Shown: one piece after another, positions 1 to 5,523 of the stretch
Position numbering within the stretch: position 1 is the stretch's first letter
Layout: every line of letters begins with the position of its first letter
DNA from: Actinomycetes bacterium
GTDB lineage: Bacteria > Actinomycetota > Actinomycetes > Actinomycetales > Microbacteriaceae
Assembly (NCBI GenBank): GCA_023432005.1
Contig: JAEYVF010000197.1
Coordinates: 1 to 5,862 of the forward strand
Direction of reading: 5' to 3'
Length of the DNA stretch: 5,862 bases
The notes under the pieces: model-generated
Database searches by the model: none
Told to the model about the DNA's origin: nothing
What the model saw: only the letters and a program-made list of their open reading frames with translations
Made by a program: the position numbers and the translations under genes

Positions 1-853
1 CGCCGAGCGCGTGCGGTCCCTGCCGAGCGTCGCCCGCGTCGTGCGGATGCGCATCGTCGCCCTCGTGGGCGTGCTCGCGCTCGCGGTCGTCGCGCTCGCC
101 GCCTCCGCGGTCGTGGCCGCCCGCCCGACGACCGAGCGCGTCATCCAGCCGGAGACGCGCAGTCGCGACGTCATGCTGTGCCTCGACGTCTCGGGGTCGA
201 TGACCGACGTCGACGCCGAGGTGCTCGAGGTGTTCTCGCGGCTCGCGGAGGACTTCCGGGGCGAGCGCATCGGGCTCACGATCTTCAACAGCTCGCCCGT
301 GCAGGTGTTCCCGCTCACCGACGACTACGCGTTCGTGCGCGACCACCTCGACAGCGTGCGGGAGAGCTTCGAGTACATCGAGGACGTTCCCGAGTTCTGG
401 GTCGGCACGCTCAACGGGCCGGGTGCCTCGCTCGTGGGCGACGGCCTCGCGGCGTGCGCGCTCGGCTTCGACAACCCCGACCAGGAGCGCTCGCGCTCGA
501 TCATCCTCGCCACCGACAACGAGGTGAACGGCGCCGAGACGGTGACGCTCGACGAAGCGGGCGCCTACGCCGCATCCCTCAGCGTGCGCGTCTACGCGAT
601 CGACCCCGTGACCGAGGGATCGGAGACGGGCGCTGCGCTGCGTGCGATGGCCGAGGGGACGGGCGGCACGTACTTCGGTCTGCACGACACGACGACGATC
701 GACGGCATCGTCGACGAGGTGCAGGCCCAGGACGCGGCGGTGCTGCGGGGGCAGCCGCGCATCGTCGAGGTCGACGCCCCGGGGCCGTGGCCCGTCGTCA
801 TCGCGGTCGCGGCCCTCGCCCTCGTGCTCGTGGTTAGGAGGGTGCGGATATGA
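1..853 (+). CDS. VWA-domain membrane protein, BatA-like (5' end outside window)
   Basis: This is a membrane-anchored protein with a von Willebrand factor A domain facing outward. The reading frame is open from base 2, so the true start probably lies upstream; internal candidates are GTG at 11 and ATG at 47. Numbering from the GTG at 11, a hydrophobic helix spans about residues 14-36, the VWA domain about 53-245, and a C-terminal helix about 260-275, followed by a short basic tail. The metal site (MIDAS) is clear: D59-V-S61-G-S63, with S140 in the usual Thr position and D169 in the 'LATDN' strand. The following VWA gene has two helices before its VWA domain, so this one has probably lost its first helix to the window edge. 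It overlaps the next gene by 4 bp. Bat-type VWA proteins usually follow moxR and DUF58 genes, which would lie upstream of this window. Family assignment is solid; substrate and role are unknown. Confidence 0.85.
   Translation, partial: AERVRSLPSVARVVRMRIVALVGVLALAVVALAASAVVAARPTTERVIQPETRSRDVMLCLDVSGSMTDVDAEVLEVFSRLAEDFRGERIGLTIFNSSPVQVFPLTDDYAFVRDHLDSVRESFEYIEDVPEFWVGTLNGPGASLVGDGLAACALGFDNPDQERSRSIILATDNEVNGAETVTLDEAGAYAASLSVRVYAIDPVTEGSETGAALRAMAEGTGGTYFGLHDTTTIDGIVDEVQAQDAAVLRGQPRIVEVDAPGPWPVVIAVAALALVLVVRRVRI
836..842 (+). promoter_or_regulatory. Strong ribosome binding site for the second VWA gene
   Basis: AGGAGGG lies 7 nt before the ATG at 850, inside the last codons of the preceding gene. 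It is a near-perfect Shine-Dalgarno sequence and fixes the start used for the next gene, which overlaps the previous stop as ATGA. Confidence 0.8.
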
Positions 854-1833
854 CCTTCCAGCCCGTGCTCCCCGCCGCGCTCGTCGTGATCGTCGTGCTC
901 GCGTTCGTCGCGCTCGCCGTGTGGTCGCTCGTGCGCCGCCCGGATGCGCGCCCGGCCTGGGCCGTGCGTCTCGCGCTCGTCGTCGCCTGCGGTGTGCTGC
1001 TGCTGCGTCCCGGCATCCCGGGCACCGCCGAGACGCTCGCGACGGAGGTCGACATCCTGCTCGTCGTCGACACGACCGCGAGCATCGTGGCCGAGGACTG
1101 GGACGGCGCCAGGCCGCGTATCGAGGGCGTCCGCGAGGACGTGCAGCGCATCGTCACGCAGTACCCCGGCGCGCGCTTCGCCCTCATCACCTTCGACGCG
1201 GATGCCGTGGTGCGCGTGCCGCTCACGACCGACACGACGGCGCTCGTGACCTCGCTCTCGGTGCTGCGGCCCGAGGTCACCGCGAACTCGGCGGGCAGCT
1301 CGGTGGGGATCGCGGCGCCGCTGCTCGAGGACACGCTCGCCGCCGCCGCATCCGTGTCGCCCGACCGCGCGCGCATGGTGTTCTACTTCGGCGACGGCGA
1401 GCAGACCGCGTCGGGCGCGCCGGAGTCGTTCGCAGGCAGCGCGTCCGAGGTGTCGGGCGGCGCCGTGCTCGGCTACGGCACCGCCGGCGGCGGCCCCATG
1501 CGCACGACGACGGCGGGCGTCGACGGGCCCGGCGCCTACATCGAGTACCAGGGCGAGCGCGCGCTCTCGGTCATCGACCCCGCCACCCTCGAGCGCATCG
1601 CGGACGAGCTCGGCGTCGCCTACCAGCAGCGCGCATCCGACACGCCCCTCGTGCTGCCGCCCGCGCCCGCGACGGCGACGACGGCGCACGGCAGCACGGA
1701 GTCGATCGTCGACCTCACCTGGATCGTCGCCCTCGTCGTCGCGGTGCTCCTCGCGCTCGAGCTCGCGCGTGCGACCGCCCACGTCGCGCGCGCCGCCGGC
1801 GTGCGCCGCCCGAGGGGAGGGGAGGCCGCGTGA
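850..1833 (+). CDS. VWA-domain membrane protein, BatB-like
   Basis: This is the second VWA-domain membrane protein of the operon (327 aa). Two helices, about residues 8-27 and 38-53, flank a basic loop (RRPDAR) that should be cytoplasmic. This places the VWA domain (about 67-260) outside the cell membrane. A third helix at about 288-306 is followed by a basic tail. The MIDAS motif is D74-T-T76-A-S78, i.e. DxTxS rather than the canonical DxSxS of its neighbour, with S150/S151 as probable second-loop ligand and D182 in 'FGDGE'. Thr keeps the hydroxyl, so metal binding is plausible but not certain. The ATG at 850 overlaps the previous stop (ATGA) and has a strong ribosome binding site. The gene ends by GTGA overlap with the TPR gene. 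Paired VWA proteins next to a TPR protein match the BatA/BatB pattern of MoxR-linked operons; in those the two are thought to act as a membrane complex. The precise role here is unknown. Confidence 0.88.
   Translation: MTFQPVLPAALVVIVVLAFVALAVWSLVRRPDARPAWAVRLALVVACGVLLLRPGIPGTAETLATEVDILLVVDTTASIVAEDWDGARPRIEGVREDVQRIVTQYPGARFALITFDADAVVRVPLTTDTTALVTSLSVLRPEVTANSAGSSVGIAAPLLEDTLAAAASVSPDRARMVFYFGDGEQTASGAPESFAGSASEVSGGAVLGYGTAGGGPMRTTTAGVDGPGAYIEYQGERALSVIDPATLERIADELGVAYQQRASDTPLVLPPAPATATTAHGSTESIVDLTWIVALVVAVLLALELARATAHVARAAGVRRPRGGEAA
1812..1825 (+). promoter_or_regulatory. Duplicated Shine-Dalgarno tract for the TPR gene
   Basis: A purine tract carries GAGG at 1812-1816 (GAGGG) and GGAGG cores at 1816-1820 and 1821-1825, the last two 9 and 4 nt before the GTG at 1830. 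It supports the GTG start inside the previous gene's last codons and suggests efficient coupled translation. Confidence 0.65.
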
Positions 1834-2567
1834 GCGATCCCGTCTCCCTCGTGCACGCCAACCGCAGGCGGCTGCGCGCGCGACGCATCGCGCTGCTGGC
1901 CTCGACGCCTCTGCTGCTCGTCGTGCTGCTGCTCTGCGCGAAGGTGCTCAGCATGTACGCCTTCGCCCACCAGGCGATCGCGTCGAACGCGTCGGGCGAC
2001 CACGCGGGCACCGTGCAGGCGGCGCGCGGGCAGGAGCCGGTCAACATCTTCGAGCCCTACAAGGCCCCCTACAACGCGGGCGTCGGCCTCGCGGGGCAGG
2101 ACGAGCTGGATGGCGCCCGGGCCGAGTTCGAGCGCGCCCTCTCGCTCGCCCGCGGCCTCGAGCAGTGCGCCGTGCGCGTGAACCTCGCCGTCGTGCTCGA
2201 GCGGATCGGCGACCGCGCCCTGCGCGAGGGCGACGGCGCCGCGGCGTCGCGGGCGTGGCAGGAGGCGCTCACGGTGTCTCAGGACGCGCCCGCCGAGTGC
2301 GACTCGCCGGAGGCCGACGACGCGTCGCCCGACCCCGACCGCAGCATGGAGGAGTCGCTCGACGACCAGCAGCAGCGCCTGCGCGAGAAGCTCGAGGACA
2401 GCACGACGCCCGAGGAGCCCGACGAGGGCGAGCCGCAGGAGACGCCCGACGGCGGCAAGCTCGACGACATCAAGGAGCAGCTCGAGCAGGGTCAGCAGGA
2501 GCGCGATGAGCGCGACCAGCAGAACGAGGGCGACGGAGGCGGCTGGGGGACGGATCGGCCATGGTGA
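1830..2567 (+). CDS. TPR-repeat membrane protein with acidic C-terminal tail, BatC-like
   Basis: This is a 245-aa membrane-anchored protein, probably a scaffold for the neighbouring VWA proteins. The N-terminus is strongly basic (NRRRLRARR, about residues 11-19), followed by one helix at about 20-42, so the rest should lie outside the membrane. About residues 80-150 form two tetratricopeptide-like helix pairs: the first around YNAGVGL...ARAEFERAL (81-106), the second around VNLAVVLERIG...AASRAWQEAL (117-147). From about 158 to the end the chain is dominated by Asp, Glu and Gln, with probable coiled-coil stretches near 175-190 and 209-230, then a Gly-rich segment ending in PW. The frame stays open far upstream, but the GTG at 1830 is chosen because it overlaps the previous stop as GTGA, has a repeated GGAGG sequence before it, and gives a coherent N-terminal anchor. 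TPR genes after two VWA genes are typical of Bat operons (batC). The scaffold role is inferred. Confidence 0.82.
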   Translation: MSDPVSLVHANRRRLRARRIALLASTPLLLVVLLLCAKVLSMYAFAHQAIASNASGDHAGTVQAARGQEPVNIFEPYKAPYNAGVGLAGQDELDGARAEFERALSLARGLEQCAVRVNLAVVLERIGDRALREGDGAAASRAWQEALTVSQDAPAECDSPEADDASPDPDRSMEESLDDQQQRLREKLEDSTTPEEPDEGEPQETPDGGKLDDIKEQLEQGQQERDERDQQNEGDGGGWGTDRPW

Positions 2568-3637
2568 GGTCGCACGAACGCGGGCAGTACGTCGGCGGCT
2601 CGGAGGGCGCACCGCCGCCCCCGCCGCCCGGCGGCTACCGAGGCGCCCAGCGGCTCGCGCCGCCGGCACCCGCTGCCGCGTCGGCCGCATCCGGACCCGC
2701 CGTGCGGCGGCGTCCGAGCGTGCTCGGCTGGACGGTGCTCGGATCGGCGATCCTGTTCGCCCTCGTGCTGCTGATCATGTGGGCGGCCGGCGCGACGGAC
2801 GCGATCTACGGCCTCGTGATCCTCGCCCTGCAGCTCGCGCTCGTGGTCGCAGTCGTCGCCGCCCTCGTGAACGCGCGCGCCCGCGCGCTCGGGGCCATCG
2901 CGCTCGCGGTCGTGCTCGTCGTCAACGTCGGCACGATCGGCGCGGCCGCGGCACTGCGGCCGGGGGCGTCGCAGGCGGCGGGCTCGGATCCCGAGGATGA
3001 CTTCTGGGCCGCGTACCCGGGCATCAAGGGGCAGAGCGAAGGAGAGATCCTCGCGCGCATGAGCCTCGAGGAGGCCGAGGCGACCGCGGAGGACGTCTCG
3101 GCCGCCATCCGCGAGCGCCTCACGGACGAGCTCGGCTTCGCGTGGGTCCAGGCGGGTGAGGCGAGCACGCGCGCCGAGCGCAACGGCTACGGCGGCGAGT
3201 CGATGCTCGTCGCGTTCAGCTCGGAGACGTGGTCGACGACGGAGCCCGTGCGCGACCACGCGCTCAAGCTCGCGGCCATGGACGTCATCGACGAGGTGCT
3301 GGCCGAGTTCGGCTTCTTCGCGCTCGTGCCGCTCAACGACCCGGCGACGGGGTTCGACCCCGCCTACCTCGAGCGCTTCTACGGCAGTGCCGACCCGCGC
3401 ACCCAGACCGACTGGGAGTGGTACAGCGACGACTACCCGGGGCCGATGCGGTTCTACGCGAACGTGACCGACCTCACGCACGACGCCGACGGAAGTCGGC
3501 GACAGGCGCGCGAGGCGGTCGTGGCGGGCACCGACGAGCCCGTGGAGGGGCTGCGGATCGGGTTCCTCGTGCCCGAGGTGCTGAGCGAGGCCGACGTCGA
3601 GGAGTTCACGACCCGCATGGCCCAATACCCGTACTGA
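2561..3637 (+). CDS. Three-helix membrane protein with unknown extracytoplasmic domain
   Basis: I do not recognise the family. The protein has 358 aa. The N-terminal 50 residues are a Pro/Ala/Gly-rich cytoplasmic segment with six consecutive prolines (18-23), then basic residues. Three helices follow at about 54-77, 81-104 and 109-133. An even more hydrophilic domain of about 220 residues (140-358), probably outside the cell, contains an acidic-aromatic start (DPEDDFWAAYPG), a helical Glu/Ala-rich part (about 158-190), and a Trp/Tyr-rich stretch near 284-300 (WEWYSDDYPGP). No catalytic motif or cysteine pair is evident. It overlaps the TPR gene by 7 bp from ATG 2561; a second in-frame start, GTG 2564, would give a 4-bp GTGA overlap like the preceding junction. 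GGGGGA at 2545-2550 is better spaced for the ATG. It is the last gene of the operon and is followed at once by a hairpin. A partner role in the VWA/TPR membrane complex is inferred only from position and topology. Confidence 0.8.
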   Translation: MVRSHERGQYVGGSEGAPPPPPPGGYRGAQRLAPPAPAAASAASGPAVRRRPSVLGWTVLGSAILFALVLLIMWAAGATDAIYGLVILALQLALVVAVVAALVNARARALGAIALAVVLVVNVGTIGAAAALRPGASQAAGSDPEDDFWAAYPGIKGQSEGEILARMSLEEAEATAEDVSAAIRERLTDELGFAWVQAGEASTRAERNGYGGESMLVAFSSETWSTTEPVRDHALKLAAMDVIDEVLAEFGFFALVPLNDPATGFDPAYLERFYGSADPRTQTDWEWYSDDYPGPMRFYANVTDLTHDADGSRRQAREAVVAGTDEPVEGLRIGFLVPEVLSEADVEEFTTRMAQYPY

Positions 3638-3661
3638 GCGCTCGGCCCTGGGCGCGCTCAG
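3634..3661. terminator. Hairpin between convergent operon and whiB1, probable terminator
   Basis: CTGAGCGC (3634-3641) and GCGCTCAG (3654-3661) form a perfect 8-bp stem around a GC-rich 12-nt loop that can pair further internally. The first arm contains the stop codon of the upstream gene. There is no T tract on either side, so it is at best a U-less terminator. Its location between two convergent genes would let it serve both strands. Confidence 0.5.
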
Positions 3662-3700
3662 ACTGCCGCGACGTGGTGCGGCCGGGAGCGGATGCCGGTG

Positions 3701-3949
3701 TCAGCTGGCGCGGCGGGCGCGGGCGGCGCGACGCTTGAGGGCGCGGCGCTCGTCCTCGCTGAGGCCACCCCACACGCCCGAGTCCTGGTTGGTCTCGAGG
3801 GCGTACTGGAGGCACTGCTCCGAGACGGTGCAGCGACCGCAGACGGTCTTCGCCTTCTCGATCTGGTCGACGGCGGGTCCCGTGTTGCCGACCGGGAAGA
3901 AAAGCTCCGGGTCGACGGTGAGGCAGGCGGCCTTGTCGCGCCAGTCCAT
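3701..3949 (-). CDS. whiB1: WhiB1-type iron-sulfur transcriptional regulator
   Basis: This is a small (82 aa) cytoplasmic regulator of the WhiB family, which binds a [4Fe-4S] cluster and acts with the principal sigma factor. Four cysteines, C9, C37, C40 and C46, have the cluster-binding pattern C-x27-C-x2-C-x5-C. The family turn motif GVWGG is at 58-62, and a basic DNA-binding tail (RRALKRRAARARR) follows at 68-80. The N-terminal MDWR and the 'DPELFFPVGN' segment match the WhiB1 subgroup closely, rather than WhiB2, 3 or 7. In Mycobacterium tuberculosis WhiB1 is essential and its cluster reacts with nitric oxide. The start is set by the conserved MDWR and by GGAG 9 nt upstream. A longer in-frame start at 4066 would add 39 residues unlike the family and is rejected. 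The gene is monocistronic: convergent with the VWA operon and divergent from the small membrane-protein gene. Codon use fits its neighbours. Confidence 0.95.
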   Translation of the reverse strand: MDWRDKAACLTVDPELFFPVGNTGPAVDQIEKAKTVCGRCTVSEQCLQYALETNQDSGVWGGLSEDERRALKRRAARARRAS

Positions 3950-3958
3950 CTTGAGGTG

Positions 3959-3962
3959 CTCC
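3959..3962 (-). promoter_or_regulatory. Ribosome binding site deciding the whiB1 start
   Basis: On the minus strand GGAG lies 9 nt before the ATG whose first base is 3949. It supports the short, family-length start over the upstream in-frame ATG at 4066. Confidence 0.6.
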
Positions 3963-3986
3963 GTTTCGTGTTGCTGTTGACGCTGT

Positions 3987-4010
3987 TCACGGGCCCTCGT
4001 GAGGGTTCCC
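3987..4010 (-). other. Possible alternative hairpins in the whiB1 leader
   Basis: Two small stems compete for the same bases. One pairs TCACG (3987-3991) with CGTGA (3998-4002). The other pairs CCCT (3994-3997) with AGGG (4002-4005), with outer GGG/CCC arms at 3991-3993 and 4008-4010. The region would lie in the whiB1 5' leader if transcription starts beyond 4010. The stems are short, so they could be chance in GC-rich DNA. Confidence 0.25.
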
Positions 4011-4065
4011 GCGCATGGCTGAAGAGGGTTCGAATGTGGCGGGGGATTTTGTCGATTCGAACGCA

Positions 4066-4081
4066 CTCACCACGTCGTGAG
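4066..4081. promoter_or_regulatory. 16-bp near-palindrome upstream of whiB1, candidate operator
   Basis: CTCACCACGTCGTGAG is identical to its reverse complement at 14 of 16 positions, i.e. CTCAC-N-ACGT-N-GTGAG. A further TCAC at 4084-4087 forms GTGA-GCG-TCAC with the right arm. It lies about 120 bp upstream of the whiB1 start and about 70 bp upstream of the small membrane-protein start. The half-sites have the opposite orientation to a CRP-type site (TGTGA-N6-TCACA), so a different dimeric regulator would be expected. No regulator is identified. Confidence 0.4.
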
Positions 4082-4141
4082 CGTCACATCAACCGTCAAC
4101 ACTGTTTCATACTTGTTTCGCCTTATCAATAGTCTCCGGTT

Positions 4142-4151
4142 GGGATATCCC
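4142..4151. promoter_or_regulatory. Perfect 10-bp palindrome just before the start at 4153
   Basis: GGGATATCCC ends one base before the GTG start codon. No good Shine-Dalgarno sequence precedes that start, so the palindrome occupies the place where the ribosome or the promoter end should be. It may be an operator or chance; it is too short to decide. Confidence 0.25.
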
Positions 4152-4152
4152 T

Positions 4153-4551
4153 GTGAAGAACCCCGCTCGTCCGCCCGTCTTCTGGGGGCTTGTGGCGCTG
4201 CTCGGAGTCGAGCTCGCGGCCGTCGCGACGGTCGCGATCGTGCTGCTCATCGACCTCGTCGTGGCCGAGCCGACCTCGCTCGCGACCGCCCTCGCGCTCA
4301 CGGTCCTCGTGCTCGTCGCGGTGGCCTGGATGGCCGCCACGATCGTCGGGCTCTTCCGCGGTCAGGCGTGGGTGCGGGCCTCGGCGATCGTCTGGCAGGT
4401 GCTCCAGTTCGCGATCGGGCTGGGGGCCCTTCAGGGCAGCTCCGCGCAGCCGGCCTGGGGGTGGCCGATCCTCATCGTGGCGGTGCTGACCTTCGCGCTC
4501 CTCTTCCTGCCCTCGGTCGTGCGGCGCACCCAGGGGCGCGGCACGCACTAG
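4153..4551 (+). CDS. Small four-helix membrane protein, unknown function
   Basis: This is a 132-aa hydrophobic protein. Four membrane helices are visible at about residues 10-34, 43-67, 73-94 and 103-121, joined by short loops (VAEPTS, FRGQAW, a GSSAQPAWGW loop) and ending in a basic tail (VVRRTQGRG). Similar short four-helix proteins are common as uncharacterised genes in Actinobacteria; I cannot assign a function and see no catalytic or metal-binding residues. The GTG at 4153 is chosen because it opens just before the first helix with a short basic start (KNPAR). There is no convincing ribosome binding site, so a short-leader or leaderless transcript is possible. It is divergent from whiB1 and convergent with the LysR gene, only 5 bp separating the stops, and is probably transcribed alone. 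Confidence 0.75.
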   Translation: MKNPARPPVFWGLVALLGVELAAVATVAIVLLIDLVVAEPTSLATALALTVLVLVAVAWMAATIVGLFRGQAWVRASAIVWQVLQFAIGLGALQGSSAQPAWGWPILIVAVLTFALLFLPSVVRRTQGRGTH

Positions 4552-4556
4552 ACGCG

Positions 4557-5447
4557 TCAGCCCGCGACGCGTTCGAGCGCGTCGCGGAACGCGACGACCG
4601 CGGGGTGCGTCGCCATCGCGAGCCGTGTCGCGGTGAACACCGTGCGACGCGGCCCGCCGTCGAGCGGCACGAGCTCGACGCTCGGTTCGGCGCCCTGCCA
4701 GATGAGGTCGGGCAGCAGGGCTACGGCGTGACCGGTCTGGATGAGGCGGACGTGCGCCTGCAGGTCGGCGGTCTCGAAGCGCACCTGCGGCTCGAAGCCC
4801 GCGCGCCGGCACGCCTGCTCCGCCCAGTGCCGCGACGCCGCGCCGCGCGGCTCCATGACCCACGGCGCGTCGCGCGCATCCCGGATGTCGCGGATGGCGA
4901 ACCGGCCCGATCCTCCGGGCGGCACCGCGAGCCGGATGGCGTCGGTCGTGAGCGGACGTCGGTCGAGGCCGGCGAGCTGGGGGGAGGCGTGCCCCGGGTA
5001 CTCCTCGGCGATGACGAGGTCGAAGTCGCGCGCGAAGGTCTCGTGCAGGGCCGTCTCGGGTTCGCGCTGCGTCACGACCGCCGTGAGGGCGGGATGTTCG
5101 CGTTCCAGCACGTCGAGCGCCGCGGGCAGCAGCGCCAGCGCGACCGACTGGAAGATCGCGACCCTGAGCACACCCGTCGCCTGCTCGAGGGAGGCCGCGA
5201 GCTCCGTGTCGGCGCGTTCGAGGGCGGTGAGGATCTGCTCGGTGTGCTGCACGAGGATGTCGGCCTGCGGGGTGAGCTGGAGCCTGCGTCCCGCCTTGCG
5301 CAGGAGCGGTACGCCGGCCTCGCGCTCGAGCTGGGCGAGCTGCTGCGACACGGCGGACGGGGTCTGGTGCAGGGCCGTCGCGACGGCCGCGATGGTGCCG
5401 CGCAGCGCGAGCTCCCGCAGGAGCGCGAGTCGGCGGACGTCCAGCAT
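4557..5447 (-). CDS. LysR-type transcriptional regulator, probable regulator of divergent putA
   Basis: This is a LysR-type transcriptional regulator (296 aa, normal family length) that should act as a DNA-binding tetramer. The winged helix-turn-helix is at residues 1-60: MLDVRRLALLREL, then GTIAAVATAL and the recognition helix region PSAVSQQLAQLEREAG (30-45), then the wing LTPQA (58-62). A linker helix (about 63-90) leads to the effector-binding domain (about 92-296), with typical strands at 93-99 (VLRVAIF) and 143-147 (DLVIA). The start is the MLDVRR common in this actinobacterial subgroup; the frame is open further upstream but the extra sequence is unlike LysR. AGAGG directly abuts the ATG, so the ribosome binding site is poor and a short leader is likely. 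It is divergent from the putA-like gene across 82 bp that hold a LysR-style operator, so control of proline use, perhaps with proline as the effector, is inferred. Its 3' end carries a 10-bp inverted repeat. Confidence 0.92.
   Translation of the reverse strand: MLDVRRLALLRELALRGTIAAVATALHQTPSAVSQQLAQLEREAGVPLLRKAGRRLQLTPQADILVQHTEQILTALERADTELAASLEQATGVLRVAIFQSVALALLPAALDVLEREHPALTAVVTQREPETALHETFARDFDLVIAEEYPGHASPQLAGLDRRPLTTDAIRLAVPPGGSGRFAIRDIRDARDAPWVMEPRGAASRHWAEQACRRAGFEPQVRFETADLQAHVRLIQTGHAVALLPDLIWQGAEPSVELVPLDGGPRRTVFTATRLAMATHPAVVAFRDALERVAG
4562..4587. terminator. Perfect 10-bp GC-rich inverted repeat between convergent genes
   Basis: CCGCGACGCG (4562-4571) and CGCGTCGCGG (4578-4587) form a perfect 10-bp stem around the 6-nt loop TTCGAG. 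It begins 11 bp after the stop of the small membrane-protein gene and lies within the last codons of the LysR gene (RDALERVAG). No T tract follows, so termination is inferred. It is well placed to end the plus-strand transcript; for the minus strand the hairpin precedes the stop codon. Confidence 0.5.
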
Positions 5448-5451
5448 CCTC

Positions 5452-5463
5452 TTACTTAAGCAA
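5452..5463. promoter_or_regulatory. Candidate LysR operator (recognition site) between lysR and putA
   Basis: TTACTTAAGCAA matches its reverse complement at 10 of 12 positions (TT-N-CTTAAG-N-AA), and the segment satisfies the LysR T-N11-A rule (T5452, A5464). Its centre is about 72 bp before the putA GTG and its edge is 5 bp before the LysR ATG, so binding could both activate putA and repress lysR. The TTGCTTA half-site recurs at 5496-5502. Confidence 0.5.
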
Positions 5464-5495
5464 AACTGACGGATATCGCATAGAACTCTTTGCTG

Positions 5496-5523
5496 TTGCT
5501 TACGCGAGGCGCGTGCGCATACT
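5496..5523 (+). promoter_or_regulatory. Candidate putA promoter with LysR half-site at -35
   Basis: TTGCTT (5496-5501) and CATACT (5518-5523) are separated by 16 bp, a weak but recognisable -35/-10 pair. The -10 ends 6 bp before the GTG at 5530, so transcription would start at the start codon itself. The -35 overlaps TTGCTTA, a copy of the half-site in the 5452-5463 palindrome. Weak match plus overlapping half-site suggests activator dependence. Confidence 0.45.

Larger units (their letters stand above)
3950..4152. promoter_or_regulatory. Divergent control region between whiB1 and the small membrane-protein gene
   Basis: About 200 bp without a gene separates two divergent starts. The half nearest 4153 (about 4085-4150) is clearly more AT-rich than the rest of the window, as expected for promoters, but I cannot assign convincing -35/-10 pairs. 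Weak candidates are TAGTCT at 4130-4135 (plus strand) and TATGAA read on the minus strand at 4111-4106. Other contents: a 16-bp near-palindrome (4066-4081), alternative small hairpins in the likely whiB1 leader (3987-4010), two TGTTTC copies 11 bp apart (4103-4108 and 4114-4119), two TTCGAA words, and the palindrome GGGATATCCC (4142-4151). Confidence 0.6.

Noticed and set aside
592..1782. 396-codon minus-strand frame opposite the VWA genes
   Set aside because: Arg/His/Gly-rich shadow sequence without domain features; the plus-strand genes explain the region.
642..1829. Long open frame upstream of, and in frame with, the TPR gene
   Set aside because: It runs through the second VWA gene in another frame, is Arg/Ala-rich low-complexity sequence, and is explained by high GC. 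The real gene starts at GTG 1830.
2610..2634. GC-rich CCG repeat tract as a microsatellite
   Set aside because: It only encodes the Pro-rich N-terminus of the three-helix protein and is not a regular tandem repeat.
1620..3625. Long minus-strand frames (1620-2690 and 2492-3625) opposite the TPR and three-helix genes
   Set aside because: Composition is typical of antisense shadows in GC-rich DNA, and the plus-strand proteins have coherent helices and TPRs.
4027..4035. GGTTCGAAT resembling a tRNA T-loop
   Set aside because: Flanking bases do not form a T stem and no acceptor, D or anticodon arms can be placed around it.
3950..4066. N-terminal extension of WhiB1 from an upstream ATG
   Set aside because: The extra 39 residues are not WhiB-like; conserved MDWR and a spaced GGAG support the start at 3949.
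4077..4088. GTGA...TCACA resembling a CRP-type site
   Set aside because: The half-sites are 3 bp apart instead of 6, so it does not fit the CRP consensus.
4094..4099. TTGACG on the minus strand as a -35 box for whiB1
   Set aside because: No acceptable -10 hexamer occurs 16-19 bp downstream.
4077..5459. 460-codon plus-strand frame opposite the LysR gene
   Set aside because: It crosses the small membrane-protein gene and the LysR gene in shadow frames and has no recognisable fold.
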